From assembly GCF_009909205.1 (NCBI RefSeq), contig NZ_JAAAPN010000002.1, positions 186,001-250,000 on the forward strand: a DNA stretch of 64,000 bases, written 5' to 3'. Under the pieces are notes generated by a model that searched no databases, was not told the origin of the DNA, and saw only the letters and a list, made by a program, of their open reading frames with translations. Made by a program: the position numbers and the translations under genes. This document shows, piece after piece, positions 7,870 through 16,663 of this stretch (position 1 is its first letter; every line of letters begins with the position of its first letter). Origin of the DNA: Aquabacterium fontiphilum. Lineage in GTDB: Bacteria > Pseudomonadota > Gammaproteobacteria > Burkholderiales > Burkholderiaceae_C.

Positions 7870-9126
7870 TCAACGCGTGTCTTCCGCCAGTGCGGCTTGT
7901 CGGAAACAGCGCATGGCTTCATCGGGTTGCTGGTTCTGCTCTGCCAGACGACCCAGGGCGGCCCACGCCTGTCGGCGCAGCGGGCCTGCGAGGTCGTTGT
8001 CGTTGGCCGCGGACAACAGCAGCGTGCGCGCCTTGCCCCACAACTGTCGCTCCATCAGTGCCAGACCCACGCTGAGGGCGAGCGCCGGGTTGCGCAGCGC
8101 CAAGGTGGCTGCCGCGTCCAGCCGAGGCAGCCAGTCGCTCTCCAGTCCAGCGCGCGCCTGCAGCAAGGCCCTTGCCATGGCGTCCTGCCCCTCTGCATGC
8201 AGGGAGCCCAGCTTGTCCCAGAAGGGGGCCAGCCATTGACGGGCCTCGGCCGCCGCACCCAACTGGGCCATGCGCTCCGCAGCGCGCGCTGCGACCAGCG
8301 GGTCCTTGCGGTCTTGCGCATCCAGCTCAAGCCAGAGTTGGCGCAGTTGGTCGGCGTCGCGCGCCTGATCCAGCGTCTCGAGCGCCAGCGTGCGCAACAG
8401 GCCCTCGGCGGCGACGGCCGTGAAGCCCTGGTGCTTGGCCAGCAGGCGGGCGGTGCGCAGCGCTTCGAGGGGCTGGCGAGCCAACCGGGAGGCCTGCAGC
8501 TTCATCCGCAGCGCCTGTGTGCGCCGGCCTACACCGGGGGGCAGTTCAGCCAGGTCACGCAGTGCTCGGGCAGCATCCCGGTCTTCGAGCGCACATTCGG
8601 CCGCAAGCAGCCGCGCGCCTTCCTCCGCGGCGCGGGCCCCCTTGGCCAGGCGGCCCAGTTCAACGGCGCGCTGCAAGTGTTCGTCGCGTCGGGCGCGGTC
8701 CTGTAGGCGGTGCAGGCTGCCGGCCGACAGCAGGTGAGCCAGTGCGGTGAACTCGGCATCCAGCTTCAACTCCGGGGTGTCCGCCTGAATGGCGACAGCG
8801 CGCTGACAGGCCTTGTGGGCCCGGGTGTAGCGGCCTGCCATGTACAGGGCCAGGGCGTCGCGCAGCGCGGCCTGAGCCAGTCGATCACGTTGGCTGAGGC
8901 GCCAGCGACGTGCCTTGTCGGGCAGCGTGAGCAGGCCACCCAGCCCGCGGATCAGTGTGTGGATGGCCAAAAAGGCCAACACCAGCGTCAGCAGGAACAG
9001 ATTGAATGACACGTCGGCTCGCCAGCCCAGCCAGTAGATGCTGACGATGCCGTCGTTCTGCCCGAGGGCGGTGGCGGCCACCACGGCCAGTACGGCCAGC
9101 AGGATAAGCCAGACGATCGCGCGCAT
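7870..9126 (-). CDS. hemY: HemY, membrane-anchored TPR protein of the heme operon
   Basis: A 418-residue HemY-family protein of proteobacteria, thought to support late steps of tetrapyrrole synthesis; its exact biochemical role is not settled. Two N-terminal membrane helices (IVWLILLAVLAVVAATALG, and FNLFLLTLVLAFLAIHTL) are followed by the HemY_N region and TPR-like helical repeats rich in Ala, Leu and Arg. It is the last gene of hemC-hemD-hemX-hemY. It should not be confused with the Gram-positive protoporphyrinogen oxidase that has the same symbol. Confidence 0.93.
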   Translation of the reverse strand: MRAIVWLILLAVLAVVAATALGQNDGIVSIYWLGWRADVSFNLFLLTLVLAFLAIHTLIRGLGGLLTLPDKARRWRLSQRDRLAQAALRDALALYMAGRYTRAHKACQRAVAIQADTPELKLDAEFTALAHLLSAGSLHRLQDRARRDEHLQRAVELGRLAKGARAAEEGARLLAAECALEDRDAARALRDLAELPPGVGRRTQALRMKLQASRLARQPLEALRTARLLAKHQGFTAVAAEGLLRTLALETLDQARDADQLRQLWLELDAQDRKDPLVAARAAERMAQLGAAAEARQWLAPFWDKLGSLHAEGQDAMARALLQARAGLESDWLPRLDAAATLALRNPALALSVGLALMERQLWGKARTLLLSAANDNDLAGPLRRQAWAALGRLAEQNQQPDEAMRCFRQAALAEDTR

Positions 9127-9157
9127 GCCGTGTGTGTCCTAAGGCGAAGGCGCCGCT

Positions 9158-10300
9158 TCAGCGACGCGCCGTGAGGGCTGCCAGGGCAGCCAGCGTGTCA
9201 TCAGGGCGGGGTAGGTCGGTCTGACGTGCCTGCACGGCGACGTCGGCCACCAGGCTCGCCACCCGCTTGCCGCGGCGCGACTGCATGTCGAAGTAGCGTG
9301 GCATGCTGTTCTGAACGCCCTGCAGGTCGTTGAGCGCCGTGGCGGTTTGTCGGCTGAGCAGGGCCAGTCGGGCATTGAGCAGGCGCAGCTTGGTGTTCTC
9401 CCGCAGGAAGAAGGCCTCATCGGGTGCGAGCAGCATGCTTTCGGGTTGCTCGATGCGCGTGAGCCGAATCAGGCCGCGCGTTTCGTGCCACACCGACTGC
9501 GCCATGTCTTGGCTCCAGAGCCAAGCGCGTCCAGGCCATGAGGCCTCGTTGGCGTCAGCCGGGTTGGCGCGCGTGCCTGCCGGCTGCGCAGCCGGACGGC
9601 GCGCCGTGGGTTCGCGCTGCGACGGCATGGACAGCAGGGGCACATCGTCCACCAGACGGATGGCCTCGTCCAGCCGCTCGCTGAGCGACGCCAGGTCGGC
9701 CACGCGGGTGCCTCGCAGGCGCTCCAGATCCTTGTTGACCGCCCGCTTGACCGAGTCAAGACCGGCCTGCTGGACGCGGGCCAGACGCTCCGAGGCCGAC
9801 TGAAGGGCCGCCAGCAGGGGTTCGGTGCTGCCGGTGAGGCTGGCCTGCTGGGTGGCAACCCGCAGGCTGGATTCGATCTCTGCTACCAGGTTCTCGTCGC
9901 GCGACAGGTTAACCGACCGAATCAGGTCTTCCACCTGGCTGCGCTGCAGCGCGACTTCCGCCACGCGGGCTTCCAGCAGGGTGGCGCGGGCCGCGGCTTC
10001 TCGGGAGAGTTCTTGCGCTTGCTTGGCCGCGACGCGGGCCTCGACGGCCTGGGCCTGGCTGTCTTGCTGCCGGCGCACCAGTTCCTGCTCGAGCGCCTTG
10101 ACGCGCTGCTGTGTCTGCCAGGCCAGCGTGCCGGCTCCCGCGGCCGCGAGCCCGAGCACGAGCAGCGCGGCTTTCAGCCATCCTGGGGCACGTGCGTGCG
10201 GCACGGCCTGCACGCCGCCATCAGCCAGTGCAGGCAGGTTGGCGGTCGTCTGCACGCTGCCAGCGTGGGCATCGGAGTCAGGGCGGGTGGTGTCGTTCAC
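9158..10300 (-). CDS. hemX: HemX, membrane protein of the heme operon
   Basis: A 380-residue HemX-family protein, often annotated as a putative uroporphyrinogen-III C-methyltransferase, although it lacks a visible methyltransferase domain. It has an N-terminal cytoplasmic tail, one membrane helix (LKAALLVLGLAAAGAGTLAW), a long coiled coil (residues about 65-125) and a C-terminal conserved domain with FFLRENTKLRLLNARLALL. The start codon is GTG. It lies between hemD and hemY and probably organises heme enzymes at the inner membrane. Confidence 0.9.
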   Translation of the reverse strand: MNDTTRPDSDAHAGSVQTTANLPALADGGVQAVPHARAPGWLKAALLVLGLAAAGAGTLAWQTQQRVKALEQELVRRQQDSQAQAVEARVAAKQAQELSREAAARATLLEARVAEVALQRSQVEDLIRSVNLSRDENLVAEIESSLRVATQQASLTGSTEPLLAALQSASERLARVQQAGLDSVKRAVNKDLERLRGTRVADLASLSERLDEAIRLVDDVPLLSMPSQREPTARRPAAQPAGTRANPADANEASWPGRAWLWSQDMAQSVWHETRGLIRLTRIEQPESMLLAPDEAFFLRENTKLRLLNARLALLSRQTATALNDLQGVQNSMPRYFDMQSRRGKRVASLVADVAVQARQTDLPRPDDTLAALAALTARR

Positions 10301-10366
10301 AGTGGGGGAATTGTATCGATGCCGAGTGAGGATCCGGCATGGGGGGCCTTCAGAGCGGGCCGCCCT

Positions 10367-11185
10367 TCAGTTCGCGTGGTGTCCCGCCAGCGCGGCCACG
10401 GCCGCCGGCACCGGCTGACACACGGTCACGTGGCCAAATCCCAGCGCACGTGCCTGCTCTGCCACCCGGGGATGGGTGCACAGCGCATGGGCGCGTGACC
10501 AGTCCACCGCGGTGTCGAGGCCCAGTGCGGGGATGTGGTGGCCCTGCAGATGCTTGAGCGCCTCCGAGGCGCTGAACAGCCACAGGTGGGAGGAGGGAGC
10601 TGCGAGGGCCGCACGGGCCAGCGCCTGCTGTTCAGGTGTCCACGTGCCTGCCGCGCGCTGGTAGCAGACCAGTGGCTCCACCGTTGCTCCCCGGGCCTGC
10701 CATTGCTGCGTGAGCCAGGGGCGGCCGGCAGGCTGACCGTCCTGACCGCCGCACGCCAGCAGCACGTGGGCGCCAGCCCAATCGAGTGGCGCCAGCAGCG
10801 GCCAAAGATGCTCGGAATCGAACTGCTCGGCGTCCGCCTGAGGGGAGACGATCTGGTCGAGCGGCAGGCCGGCTGGTTCGCCGCAGCGCGCGAGCACGCG
10901 CCGCGTGCCAGGGCCCGGGGCCGCTGCAAGCGTGCCAGCCGGCCAGTGGGCCTCCGGGGGGCGGTGGGCGAAAAAGCCATGCACGGCCGCTGGGCTCACG
11001 AACATCACAAGCCGGGTACGCGCCAGTGCTCGCCACGCCTGGTTCACCGCCGCGGGGTCGCTTGCGGGCAGCGTGGCGATCAGGGGCAGCGCGCAGGCCT
11101 CGTGGCCTGCCTGGCGCAGCGCAGCCACCCACTCGTCGGCCTGCGGTTGCGGCCGGGTGACGAGCAGGCGAGGCTGGTGGCTCAC
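10367..11185 (-). CDS. hemD: Uroporphyrinogen-III synthase
   Basis: Cyclises hydroxymethylbilane to uroporphyrinogen III, with inversion of ring D. The 272 residues match the family length, with the N-terminal [23 protein letters not shown] and a later [11 protein letters not shown]. HemD is poorly conserved, so the call rests on this pattern and on operon position. The start is a GTG whose last bases overlap the hemC stop (GTGA), implying translational coupling. Confidence 0.93.
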   Translation of the reverse strand: MSHQPRLLVTRPQPQADEWVAALRQAGHEACALPLIATLPASDPAAVNQAWRALARTRLVMFVSPAAVHGFFAHRPPEAHWPAGTLAAAPGPGTRRVLARCGEPAGLPLDQIVSPQADAEQFDSEHLWPLLAPLDWAGAHVLLACGGQDGQPAGRPWLTQQWQARGATVEPLVCYQRAAGTWTPEQQALARAALAAPSSHLWLFSASEALKHLQGHHIPALGLDTAVDWSRAHALCTHPRVAEQARALGFGHVTVCQPVPAAVAALAGHHAN

Positions 11186-12138
11186 AGCGCGGCCAGCCAG
11201 TCCGGTCCGGCCTGCTCACGCAGCGCGCGAGCCACGTTCTGGCCGAGTCGCTCGGCGGCGTGGTCATCGTCCACAGCCTCCAGCGCATCGGCGCTGACAC
11301 AACCGGCCGCGTGAGGATGGCCCAGCAGCCCGCGCAGGCGCAACACGGCCCGGCCGGTCGCATCTGTCTGCCAGTCGGCATGGGCCGCCAGCGGCATCGA
11401 ACAGCTGCCGCCCATGGCGCGCGAGACCGCTCGCTCTGCCAGACAGGCCAGCCACGTGGGCCGGTCGGTCAGTGTGGCAAGGGCCTGCTGCCAGTCGCCC
11501 CGATCGGCACGGATCTCCAGCCCCAATGCGCCTTGGCCGGCGGCAGGCAGCATCTCTTCTGTGGCCAGCACGCACCGGATGCGCTCGGCCAGCCCAAGGC
11601 GCTTGAGGCCGGCGGCAGCCAGCACGATGGCGTCGTACTGGCCCTCGTCGAGCTTGCGCAGCCGGGTGTCGAGGTTGCCCCGCAGCGGCTCAATGCGAAG
11701 GTCTGGCCGAATGTGGCGCAGTTGAACCAGTCGACGCAGGCTGGAGGTGCCCACGATGGCCCCTTCGGGCAGCGCGGCCAGACTGGCATGGCGGTTCGAG
11801 ACGAACGCGTCGCGCGGGTCTTCTCGTACGAGGATGGCGGCGAGCTCGAAGCCTGGCGGCAGTTCCATGGGCACGTCCTTGAGTGAGTGCACCGCCAGGT
11901 CGGCGCGGCCTTCTTCCAGCGCAGTTTCAAGTTCTTTGACGAACAGGCCCTTGCCGCCGACTTTGGACAGCGCTCGGTCCAGGATCTGATCGCCCTGGGT
12001 GGTCATGCCCAGCAGCGTCACTTCGGTGCCCCACCGGGTATGCAGCAGGTCGCGCACATGGTGGGCTTGCCACAGGGCAAGCCGGCTTTCTCGGGTCGCG
12101 ATGGTGCAGCGGGCGGGGCGGGAAACGGAGACGGTCAT
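11182..12138 (-). CDS. hemC: Porphobilinogen deaminase (hydroxymethylbilane synthase)
   Basis: Joins four porphobilinogens into hydroxymethylbilane. The 318-residue protein has the family N-terminus ([16 protein letters not shown]), the substrate-binding Arg/Lys regions ([18 protein letters not shown]) and the dipyrromethane-cofactor cysteine in [16 protein letters not shown]. First gene of the hem operon; the downstream hemD start overlaps its stop. The ATG follows a short region holding a perfect 18-nt GC palindrome (12158-12175). Confidence 0.97.
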   Translation of the reverse strand: MTVSVSRPARCTIATRESRLALWQAHHVRDLLHTRWGTEVTLLGMTTQGDQILDRALSKVGGKGLFVKELETALEEGRADLAVHSLKDVPMELPPGFELAAILVREDPRDAFVSNRHASLAALPEGAIVGTSSLRRLVQLRHIRPDLRIEPLRGNLDTRLRKLDEGQYDAIVLAAAGLKRLGLAERIRCVLATEEMLPAAGQGALGLEIRADRGDWQQALATLTDRPTWLACLAERAVSRAMGGSCSMPLAAHADWQTDATGRAVLRLRGLLGHPHAAGCVSADALEAVDDDHAAERLGQNVARALREQAGPDWLAAL

Positions 12139-12183
12139 CCGGCGATGCTAACCCGAAGCGCGCCCGCGGGCGCGCAGGGCAGG

Positions 12184-12912
12184 TCAGGCCTTGTTGGCGG
12201 CCAGGGCGAGCTGGCGCTTTTGCGTCTGGTTGATGTAGAGCTGCAGCGTGCGCTCATGCTGGCGGTCGGCGCGCAACTCGCAGCCCAGCCGAATGCCCTG
12301 GCCGGTCGGCGCCAGCGGGGTGACGTGGTGAATGAACAGGCCGACCTCGAGCTCGGTCGCGTCGTCCAGCCGCAGCAGGGCGTGGCCGATGCGCACCCCC
12401 GGTTCGATGGGTGGCACATTGGCGGGCAACAGCAGCCCGACACCGGTGAGGCTGATGTCGAGCATGCGCAGGCGCAACTGCATGTCTGGCAGGGCCGGGT
12501 GAGGGAACGATGCCAGCGGCGACTGGCTGGCAAACGGCCGCACGCGGAAGGCCGCGCGGCGCTGGAAGCGGTAGACCACCGTCGGCAAGCGGGCGGTGAT
12601 GACGGCGTCATCGCCCGAGCCCACCAGCATGGCCGCGTCAATGTCGAACTGCACCTTGATGCTGTCCAGGTAAGACACGGCCACCACCTCGCCGCCTTCG
12701 AGCAGCAACTGCAAGGAGCGGATGTCGCGCGGAGCGTCGAGCTGGACAACCCCGCGTGCGCGGTCCACGAGGCGCAGCATGGTCGTGCAGTGATGGCCCT
12801 GGGGGCCGCTCAGCGTGACGAGCGCATGCGCGTTGAGCAGTCGGCTCAGCAGGCCATCGACCTCGGCAATCGAGGTCAGGCGGAACTCATCCAGAGACGT
12901 GTCGTCCGGCAT
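12184..12912 (-). CDS. PilZ-domain (YcgR-type) flagellar brake protein
   Basis: A two-domain protein of about 242 residues: an N-terminal YcgR-like domain and a C-terminal PilZ domain with the c-di-GMP-binding motifs RRAAFR (RxxxR) and DISLTGVG (DxSxxG). In this family c-di-GMP binding slows the flagellar motor. It directly follows fliT in the flagellar cluster. The ATG giving MPDDTSLDEF was chosen; a TTG five codons upstream overlaps the fliT stop and is possible. Confidence 0.85.
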   Translation of the reverse strand: MPDDTSLDEFRLTSIAEVDGLLSRLLNAHALVTLSGPQGHHCTTMLRLVDRARGVVQLDAPRDIRSLQLLLEGGEVVAVSYLDSIKVQFDIDAAMLVGSGDDAVITARLPTVVYRFQRRAAFRVRPFASQSPLASFPHPALPDMQLRLRMLDISLTGVGLLLPANVPPIEPGVRIGHALLRLDDATELEVGLFIHHVTPLAPTGQGIRLGCELRADRQHERTLQLYINQTQKRQLALAANKA

Positions 12913-12923
12913 GCGCCACCGTG

Positions 12924-13271
12924 TCAATGCATCTTCTGCGGGTCGGTCTGGCCTTCGATCATGCGGCTCAGGTCATTGAGCCAGGGCTCGGCCAGGTTGC
13001 GGATCTCGGCGTCGTTGACCAGGATGCGCTGCATGATGCGGCTCTTGAGGGCGAGCTCATCGGTGTTGAGCGGATGCTGTTCAGCCGCGTGCTTGAGTTG
13101 GGAGATCAGCACGGCGCAGGCGCCTTCCAGCTTCACCACGGTGTCCCAGTCACCCGCGCGGGCGGCGCTGAGCATGTCGTGGCTGGCGTGTTCAATGGCT
13201 TCGTAGTAGCTGATCAAGTTGGCACCCAGGAGTTCTTCTTCGGCTGCGGCAAGGGTTTCGGGGGCGTTCAT
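12924..13271 (-). CDS. fliT: Flagellar chaperone-like protein FliT
   Basis: A 115-residue helical protein located after fliS and before the PilZ gene. FliT-family proteins bind the filament-cap protein FliD before export. Sequence similarity is weak in this family; the call rests on size, helical character (ELLGANLISYYEAIEHASHDML), acidity and position. The start overlaps the fliS stop by 4 bases (ATGA). A longer open frame upstream of the ATG is fliS read in another frame and is not used. Confidence 0.78.
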   Translation of the reverse strand: MNAPETLAAAEEELLGANLISYYEAIEHASHDMLSAARAGDWDTVVKLEGACAVLISQLKHAAEQHPLNTDELALKSRIMQRILVNDAEIRNLAEPWLNDLSRMIEGQTDPQKMH

Positions 13272-13786
13272 GCCTTGACCTCCATGCCACCTCTCACCAC
13301 TTCGGCGTGAGCAGGTTGAATGGCGGCCCAGGCTTCCTTGACGGGCTGGATCAACTGCGCGCATTCGTCAAGAGCCGTGATGTCGTTGCGAAGGTTTGCT
13401 TGCGTCAGACGCAGGCTGATGTAGGTGTAGAGATCCCGCAGGTTCATCGCGAGTTCTCCGCCGGCATCCACATTGAGGCTGGCCTTGAGGCCTTCGTCGA
13501 TGATGCGGATGGCGCGGGTCAGGGCCTGGCTCTTCTGGCCCAGTTCCTTGGCCTGCATCGCGCCGCGGGCTTCGGTCAGGGCATCCAGGAAACCGTCGAA
13601 CAGCAGGCTGACCAGATGATGGGACGAGGCGCCGGTTACGCTGGTTTCGAGGCCAACTTGCCGGTACATCCCGGACAGCGCTTTCGCACCGGCGGGAATG
13701 GGACGAGAGAAGGGGCTGGCAGGTGCGTACATCTGTGTGCTCTGCATGGTGACGTTGATGTTTCTGTTATCGGCTTGCGGTGCCAT
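13268..13786 (-). CDS. fliS: Flagellin export chaperone FliS
   Basis: Binds flagellin in the cytosol and prevents early polymerisation. The 172-residue protein has the family core (LVSLLFDGFLDALTEARGAM, then INLRDLYTYISLRL-like sequence ending in LDECAQLIQPVKEAW) after a longer than usual N-terminal tail of about 35 residues (PQADNRNINVTMQ). A later ATG (MQSTQMYAP) is an alternative start. It is followed by fliT with a 4-base overlap and preceded by fliD. Confidence 0.93.
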   Translation of the reverse strand: MAPQADNRNINVTMQSTQMYAPASPFSRPIPAGAKALSGMYRQVGLETSVTGASSHHLVSLLFDGFLDALTEARGAMQAKELGQKSQALTRAIRIIDEGLKASLNVDAGGELAMNLRDLYTYISLRLTQANLRNDITALDECAQLIQPVKEAWAAIQPAHAEVVRGGMEVKA

Positions 13787-13852
13787 CGCTTGACCCCTTG
13801 AGCCCTCAAACAGCCCTGTTCAGCCTGCCCTTATTCGAATCTTTTCAAACGC

Positions 13853-15292
13853 TTACGAAGACTTGTTGAGCTGCGCGAGCTGCTGCGAGACATACGATTG
13901 CAGCGCCGTCAGATTGCCCATGTTGGTATCGAGCGCGGTGTACTGCTTGCGCAGGCGAGCTTCGATCAGCGCCACACGGTCTTCCAGCCTGCTGATCTTC
14001 TCGTCGTTGCGTTTGATCGTGGCCCGCAGGCCGTCGGTCCGCGTGCTGATGGCGCCGTCACTGCCGACCACCTTGGCCGCAATCTCGCGGAAGCGCTGCG
14101 CGATCCCGTTGGCGGCCGGGTTGCCATCGTCGCTGTTGCTGAAGAATCGAGCCAGCTCGGGCAGCTTGCCCATGGCCGACTGCAGCTTGGTGCTGTTGAC
14201 CTTGAGCGTACCGTCCTTGTTGAGCTCCAGTCCCACATCGGACAGGCGTTCGAACGCGCTGGTCGCACCGGTGCTGGTGCTGGCCAGGCGCCGGATCTGA
14301 CTGAGCAGGCCTGTTGCAGTGGAATCGCCCTGCAGCGGCCCGGCGGTCTTGCTGGCTTCGTCATACAGGGTCTGCACGCGAATGAGGCCGACCAAGCTGT
14401 TGTAAGCCCCGACGAAATCGTCGATGCCCTTGCGCATGGCCGCCGTATCCTGGGCCACTGTCACTTCCACCGGCGAAGCGGTGACCCTGCTGACTTGCAG
14501 GCTCATGCCATCCAGCACGTCGGAGAAGCTGTTGGTTTCAGACGAGACGCTCAAGCCGTTGATGGTGGCTTGCGCGTTCGAGGCCGATTGCGTGCGCGTC
14601 ATGCTGCTGGTGCCACCTGTGCTGGCATCGTAGGCCAGCGCCGAGAGGCCCGGTGATGCGCCTTCGGCGACCTCGACCTTGAACGCGTTGGACGCGCCGC
14701 TGGGGCCGCGCATGACCAGCCGGGTGCCGGCGGCATCGGTGATCAGGGCTGCCGTCACGCCCGCGTTGGCGGAGTTGATGCGGTCGCGGATCTTCTCGAG
14801 CGTGTTGTCGCCAGGTCCGATCTCGATCTCGATGGCCTGCGCGGCCGCCTTGGCCGCAAAGGTGATGGCGGGTGGCTCTCCCCCGTCGGATTCGTATGTG
14901 CCCAGGCTGATGCGCAGTGTGCCTTCACCGACCGGGGACGCCTTGCTGGCAAACGCCCCGGAGCTGACGAACTGGGATGTGGCCAGCGCGTTGACCTGGA
15001 CGCTGTAGCTGCCAGTGGGGGTGCTGTTGCCAGTGGTAACCGACACTGCCGTGGCGTCGCTGCTGGTGGCGGTGGTGGCGCGCCAGAAGTCCGGACGATT
15101 CAACGCGGCCGAGGCGTCGCGCAGGGCCGCGAACGCGCTCTGAACACGGCCCCAGGTCGACAGCTTGGTGTTGAGCTTGCTGTTTTCGCTCTGGATCTTC
15201 TGTGCGGGGGCTTTTTCCAGCGCGACCAGCTTCGACACGACCGATTCCGTGTCGAAGCCCGCGCCAACGCCCAGTGAACTCAGTGTGGCCAT
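13853..15292 (-). CDS. fliD: Flagellar filament cap protein FliD (hook-associated protein 2)
   Basis: Caps the growing filament and folds flagellin subunits. The 479-residue protein has the FliD_N domain at the start (ATLSSLGVGAGFDTESVVSKLVALEKAP) and the FliD_C domain near the end, with a C-terminal coiled coil (ISRLEDRVALIEARLRKQYTALD). GGAGAGG lies about 9 bases before the chosen ATG; the longer frame adds 10 unrelated residues. A sigma-28 promoter lies about 70 bp upstream at 15361-15387. fliS and fliT follow. Confidence 0.95.
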   Translation of the reverse strand: MATLSSLGVGAGFDTESVVSKLVALEKAPAQKIQSENSKLNTKLSTWGRVQSAFAALRDASAALNRPDFWRATTATSSDATAVSVTTGNSTPTGSYSVQVNALATSQFVSSGAFASKASPVGEGTLRISLGTYESDGGEPPAITFAAKAAAQAIEIEIGPGDNTLEKIRDRINSANAGVTAALITDAAGTRLVMRGPSGASNAFKVEVAEGASPGLSALAYDASTGGTSSMTRTQSASNAQATINGLSVSSETNSFSDVLDGMSLQVSRVTASPVEVTVAQDTAAMRKGIDDFVGAYNSLVGLIRVQTLYDEASKTAGPLQGDSTATGLLSQIRRLASTSTGATSAFERLSDVGLELNKDGTLKVNSTKLQSAMGKLPELARFFSNSDDGNPAANGIAQRFREIAAKVVGSDGAISTRTDGLRATIKRNDEKISRLEDRVALIEARLRKQYTALDTNMGNLTALQSYVSQQLAQLNKSS

Positions 15293-15360
15293 GATGGGTA
15301 CCTCTCCATCTGCAATGCACAACCGTCCGGGCGCTCAGACGAGACACCCAGACGACGTGG

Positions 15361-15387
15361 GAATCGGCAGCATGTGAAGAAACTTGA
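15361..15387 (-). promoter_or_regulatory. Sigma-28 (FliA) promoter of fliDST
   Basis: On the minus strand TCAAGTTT-N11-GCCGATTC, close to the flagellar sigma-28 pattern (TAAAGTTT-N11-GCCGATAA) with exact N11 spacing. It gives a predicted 5' leader of about 60 nt before the fliD ATG. Confidence 0.75.
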
Positions 15388-15412
15388 GGGGGTGACGCAC
15401 TGGCGCCCCCTC
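15386..15412 (-). terminator. Possible weak hairpin after the first flagellin gene
   Basis: Seven perfect pairs (15386-15392 with 15406-15412) around a 13-nt loop lie just after the flagellin stop at 15418. The following bases AAGTTTCTTC are only moderately T-rich, and the stem overlaps the -35 region of the fliD promoter, so this is a weak terminator candidate. Confidence 0.35.
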
Positions 15413-15417
15413 TGCCG

Positions 15418-16416
15418 TCAGCGTCCCAGCAGGCTCAGCACCTGTTGCGGCAGCTGGTTGGCTTGCGACACCATGGCCGTACCAGCCTGCTGGAGGATCT
15501 GGGCGCGTGACAGATTGGCGGTTTCCGCTGCGAAATCGGCGTCCATGATGCGGCCGCGGGCGGCCGCCTGGTTCTCGACGTTGACCTGCAGGTTGGCGAT
15601 CACCGCCTCGAAGCGGTTCTGAGCGGCACCGAAGGTGGCGCGCGCATCATTGATCTTGTCCAGCGCACCGTCGATCACGCGGATGGTCTCGTCGATGATG
15701 GTGCCATCCACCGGGGTGGTGCCGTCATCCTGGAAGCCGCCGATGGCCAGACCTTCCGCATTCGCGGCTGTGCTGCCGTCTTGGGCCACGTTCATCACCA
15801 CGGTCTGAAGCACGTCCGCAATGGAGGCATCCGCGGTAGGGGGCGGGTTGCCCTCTGCGCCGAGGGTGGTGCGGCTGGCTGCCACCGGCGTCGTGTCGCC
15901 CGCGGTGTTGCTCACCATGTTGACCGAAGACAGCTCGATGCGGTCGTACTCGGTGGTGCCGGCGCCCACCTGGAACGACATCGTCTCTTCAGCCGAACCG
16001 TCAAACAGACGCTTGTTGTTGAACGAGGTGCTGTTGATCGTGCGGCTGATTTCCTTTTGCAGCTCGCGGAATTCTTTCTGCAGGTTGGCGCGGTCGCCAT
16101 CGCTGTTGGTGGCGTTACGGGACTGGATGGCCAGTTCGCGCATGCGCTGCAGGTTGTCACCAATTTTGCCGAGTGCACCTTCCGCGGTCTGCGCCAGCGA
16201 GATCGCGTCGTTCGCATTGCGGATCGCGACATTCATGCCGCGTACCTGGCTGTTCATCCGTTCGGCAATCGCCAGGCCGGCAGCATCGTCTTTCGCCGAG
16301 TTCACGCGCAGACCTGAGGACAGGCGCTGCATGGACGTAGCCAGCGACGTCTGCGAGGTGTTGAGGTTGCGCTGAGCATTCAGCGAAATGATGTTGGTGT
16401 TGATCGTTTGGGGCAT
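15418..16416 (-). CDS. fliC: Flagellin, copy closer to fliD
   Basis: Filament subunit of 332 residues. The conserved N-terminal D0/D1 (INTNIISLNAQRNLNTSQTS, then RINSAKDDAAGLAIAERM-type sequence) and C-terminal D1/D0 (ARGRIMDADFAAETANLSRAQILQQAG ending QQVLSLLGR) flank a short variable centre (about residues 165-235) rich in Thr and Ala. It is a close paralogue of the flagellin at 16664-17632; the centres differ. TAGGAG precedes the ATG. No convincing sigma-28 site lies in its own leader, unlike the other copy; the leader instead has two overlapping hairpins. Confidence 0.97.
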   Translation of the reverse strand: MPQTINTNIISLNAQRNLNTSQTSLATSMQRLSSGLRVNSAKDDAAGLAIAERMNSQVRGMNVAIRNANDAISLAQTAEGALGKIGDNLQRMRELAIQSRNATNSDGDRANLQKEFRELQKEISRTINSTSFNNKRLFDGSAEETMSFQVGAGTTEYDRIELSSVNMVSNTAGDTTPVAASRTTLGAEGNPPPTADASIADVLQTVVMNVAQDGSTAANAEGLAIGGFQDDGTTPVDGTIIDETIRVIDGALDKINDARATFGAAQNRFEAVIANLQVNVENQAAARGRIMDADFAAETANLSRAQILQQAGTAMVSQANQLPQQVLSLLGR

Positions 16417-16442
16417 GGTGCACTCCTAAGAACTCATGACTC

Positions 16443-16476
16443 CCGGCCGAGAAGGCCGGCCTGCGGGATGCAGGCC
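16443..16476 (-). other. Overlapping hairpins in the leader of the first flagellin gene
   Basis: Two perfect inverted repeats lie 27-60 bases upstream of the flagellin ATG: 16443-16448 with 16454-16459 (6 bp), and 16458-16464 with 16470-16476 (7 bp). They share bases 16458-16459, so they can compete. They may stabilise the leader or affect translation. No T run follows, so they are not ordinary terminators. Confidence 0.4.
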
Positions 16477-16594
16477 AAAGTCGTCATGAACCGTTGCTTC
16501 GACCTGTTGCCGTCAGTATTCGGCAGCGGCGCGCTCGGCAATCCGGCGATGAAGTGCGGTTTCTCCGCCCATTTCCCAACTGATCAAAATGAAA

Positions 16595-16616
16595 AAGCCG
16601 ACCCTGAGGTCGGCTT
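16595..16616 (-). terminator. Rho-independent terminator after the second flagellin gene
   Basis: A perfect 9-bp stem (16595-16603 with 16608-16616) around CTGA. On the minus strand it is followed by TTTCATTTTGATC. It lies about 50 bases after the flagellin stop at 16664, so the two flagellin genes are probably mostly separate transcripts. Confidence 0.8.
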
Positions 16617-16629
16617 GTGGTGCGGGCGT

Positions 16630-16654
16630 CATCCTGGCCCGAGAGGCCAGGATG
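16630..16654 (-). repeat. Second hairpin just after the flagellin stop
   Basis: A perfect 10-bp stem (16630-16639 with 16645-16654) around CGAGA, only about 10 bases after the flagellin stop and before the terminator hairpin. There is no T run. It probably protects the abundant flagellin mRNA from 3' decay. Confidence 0.6.
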
Positions 16655-16663
16655 ATGGCGTGC

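Noticed and set aside
12158-12175. Perfect 18-nt palindrome of G and C between the PilZ gene and hemC
   Set aside because: It has no loop and no T run, and such GC palindromes arise easily in this base composition.
12913-12927. TTG start for the PilZ protein
   Set aside because: It overlaps the fliT stop and could be real, but an in-frame ATG 15 bases later gives a standard protein; left as an alternative.
11887-13206. A 439-codon plus-strand frame over hemC, the PilZ gene and fliT
   Set aside because: It spans three well-supported minus-strand genes and has no domain pattern.
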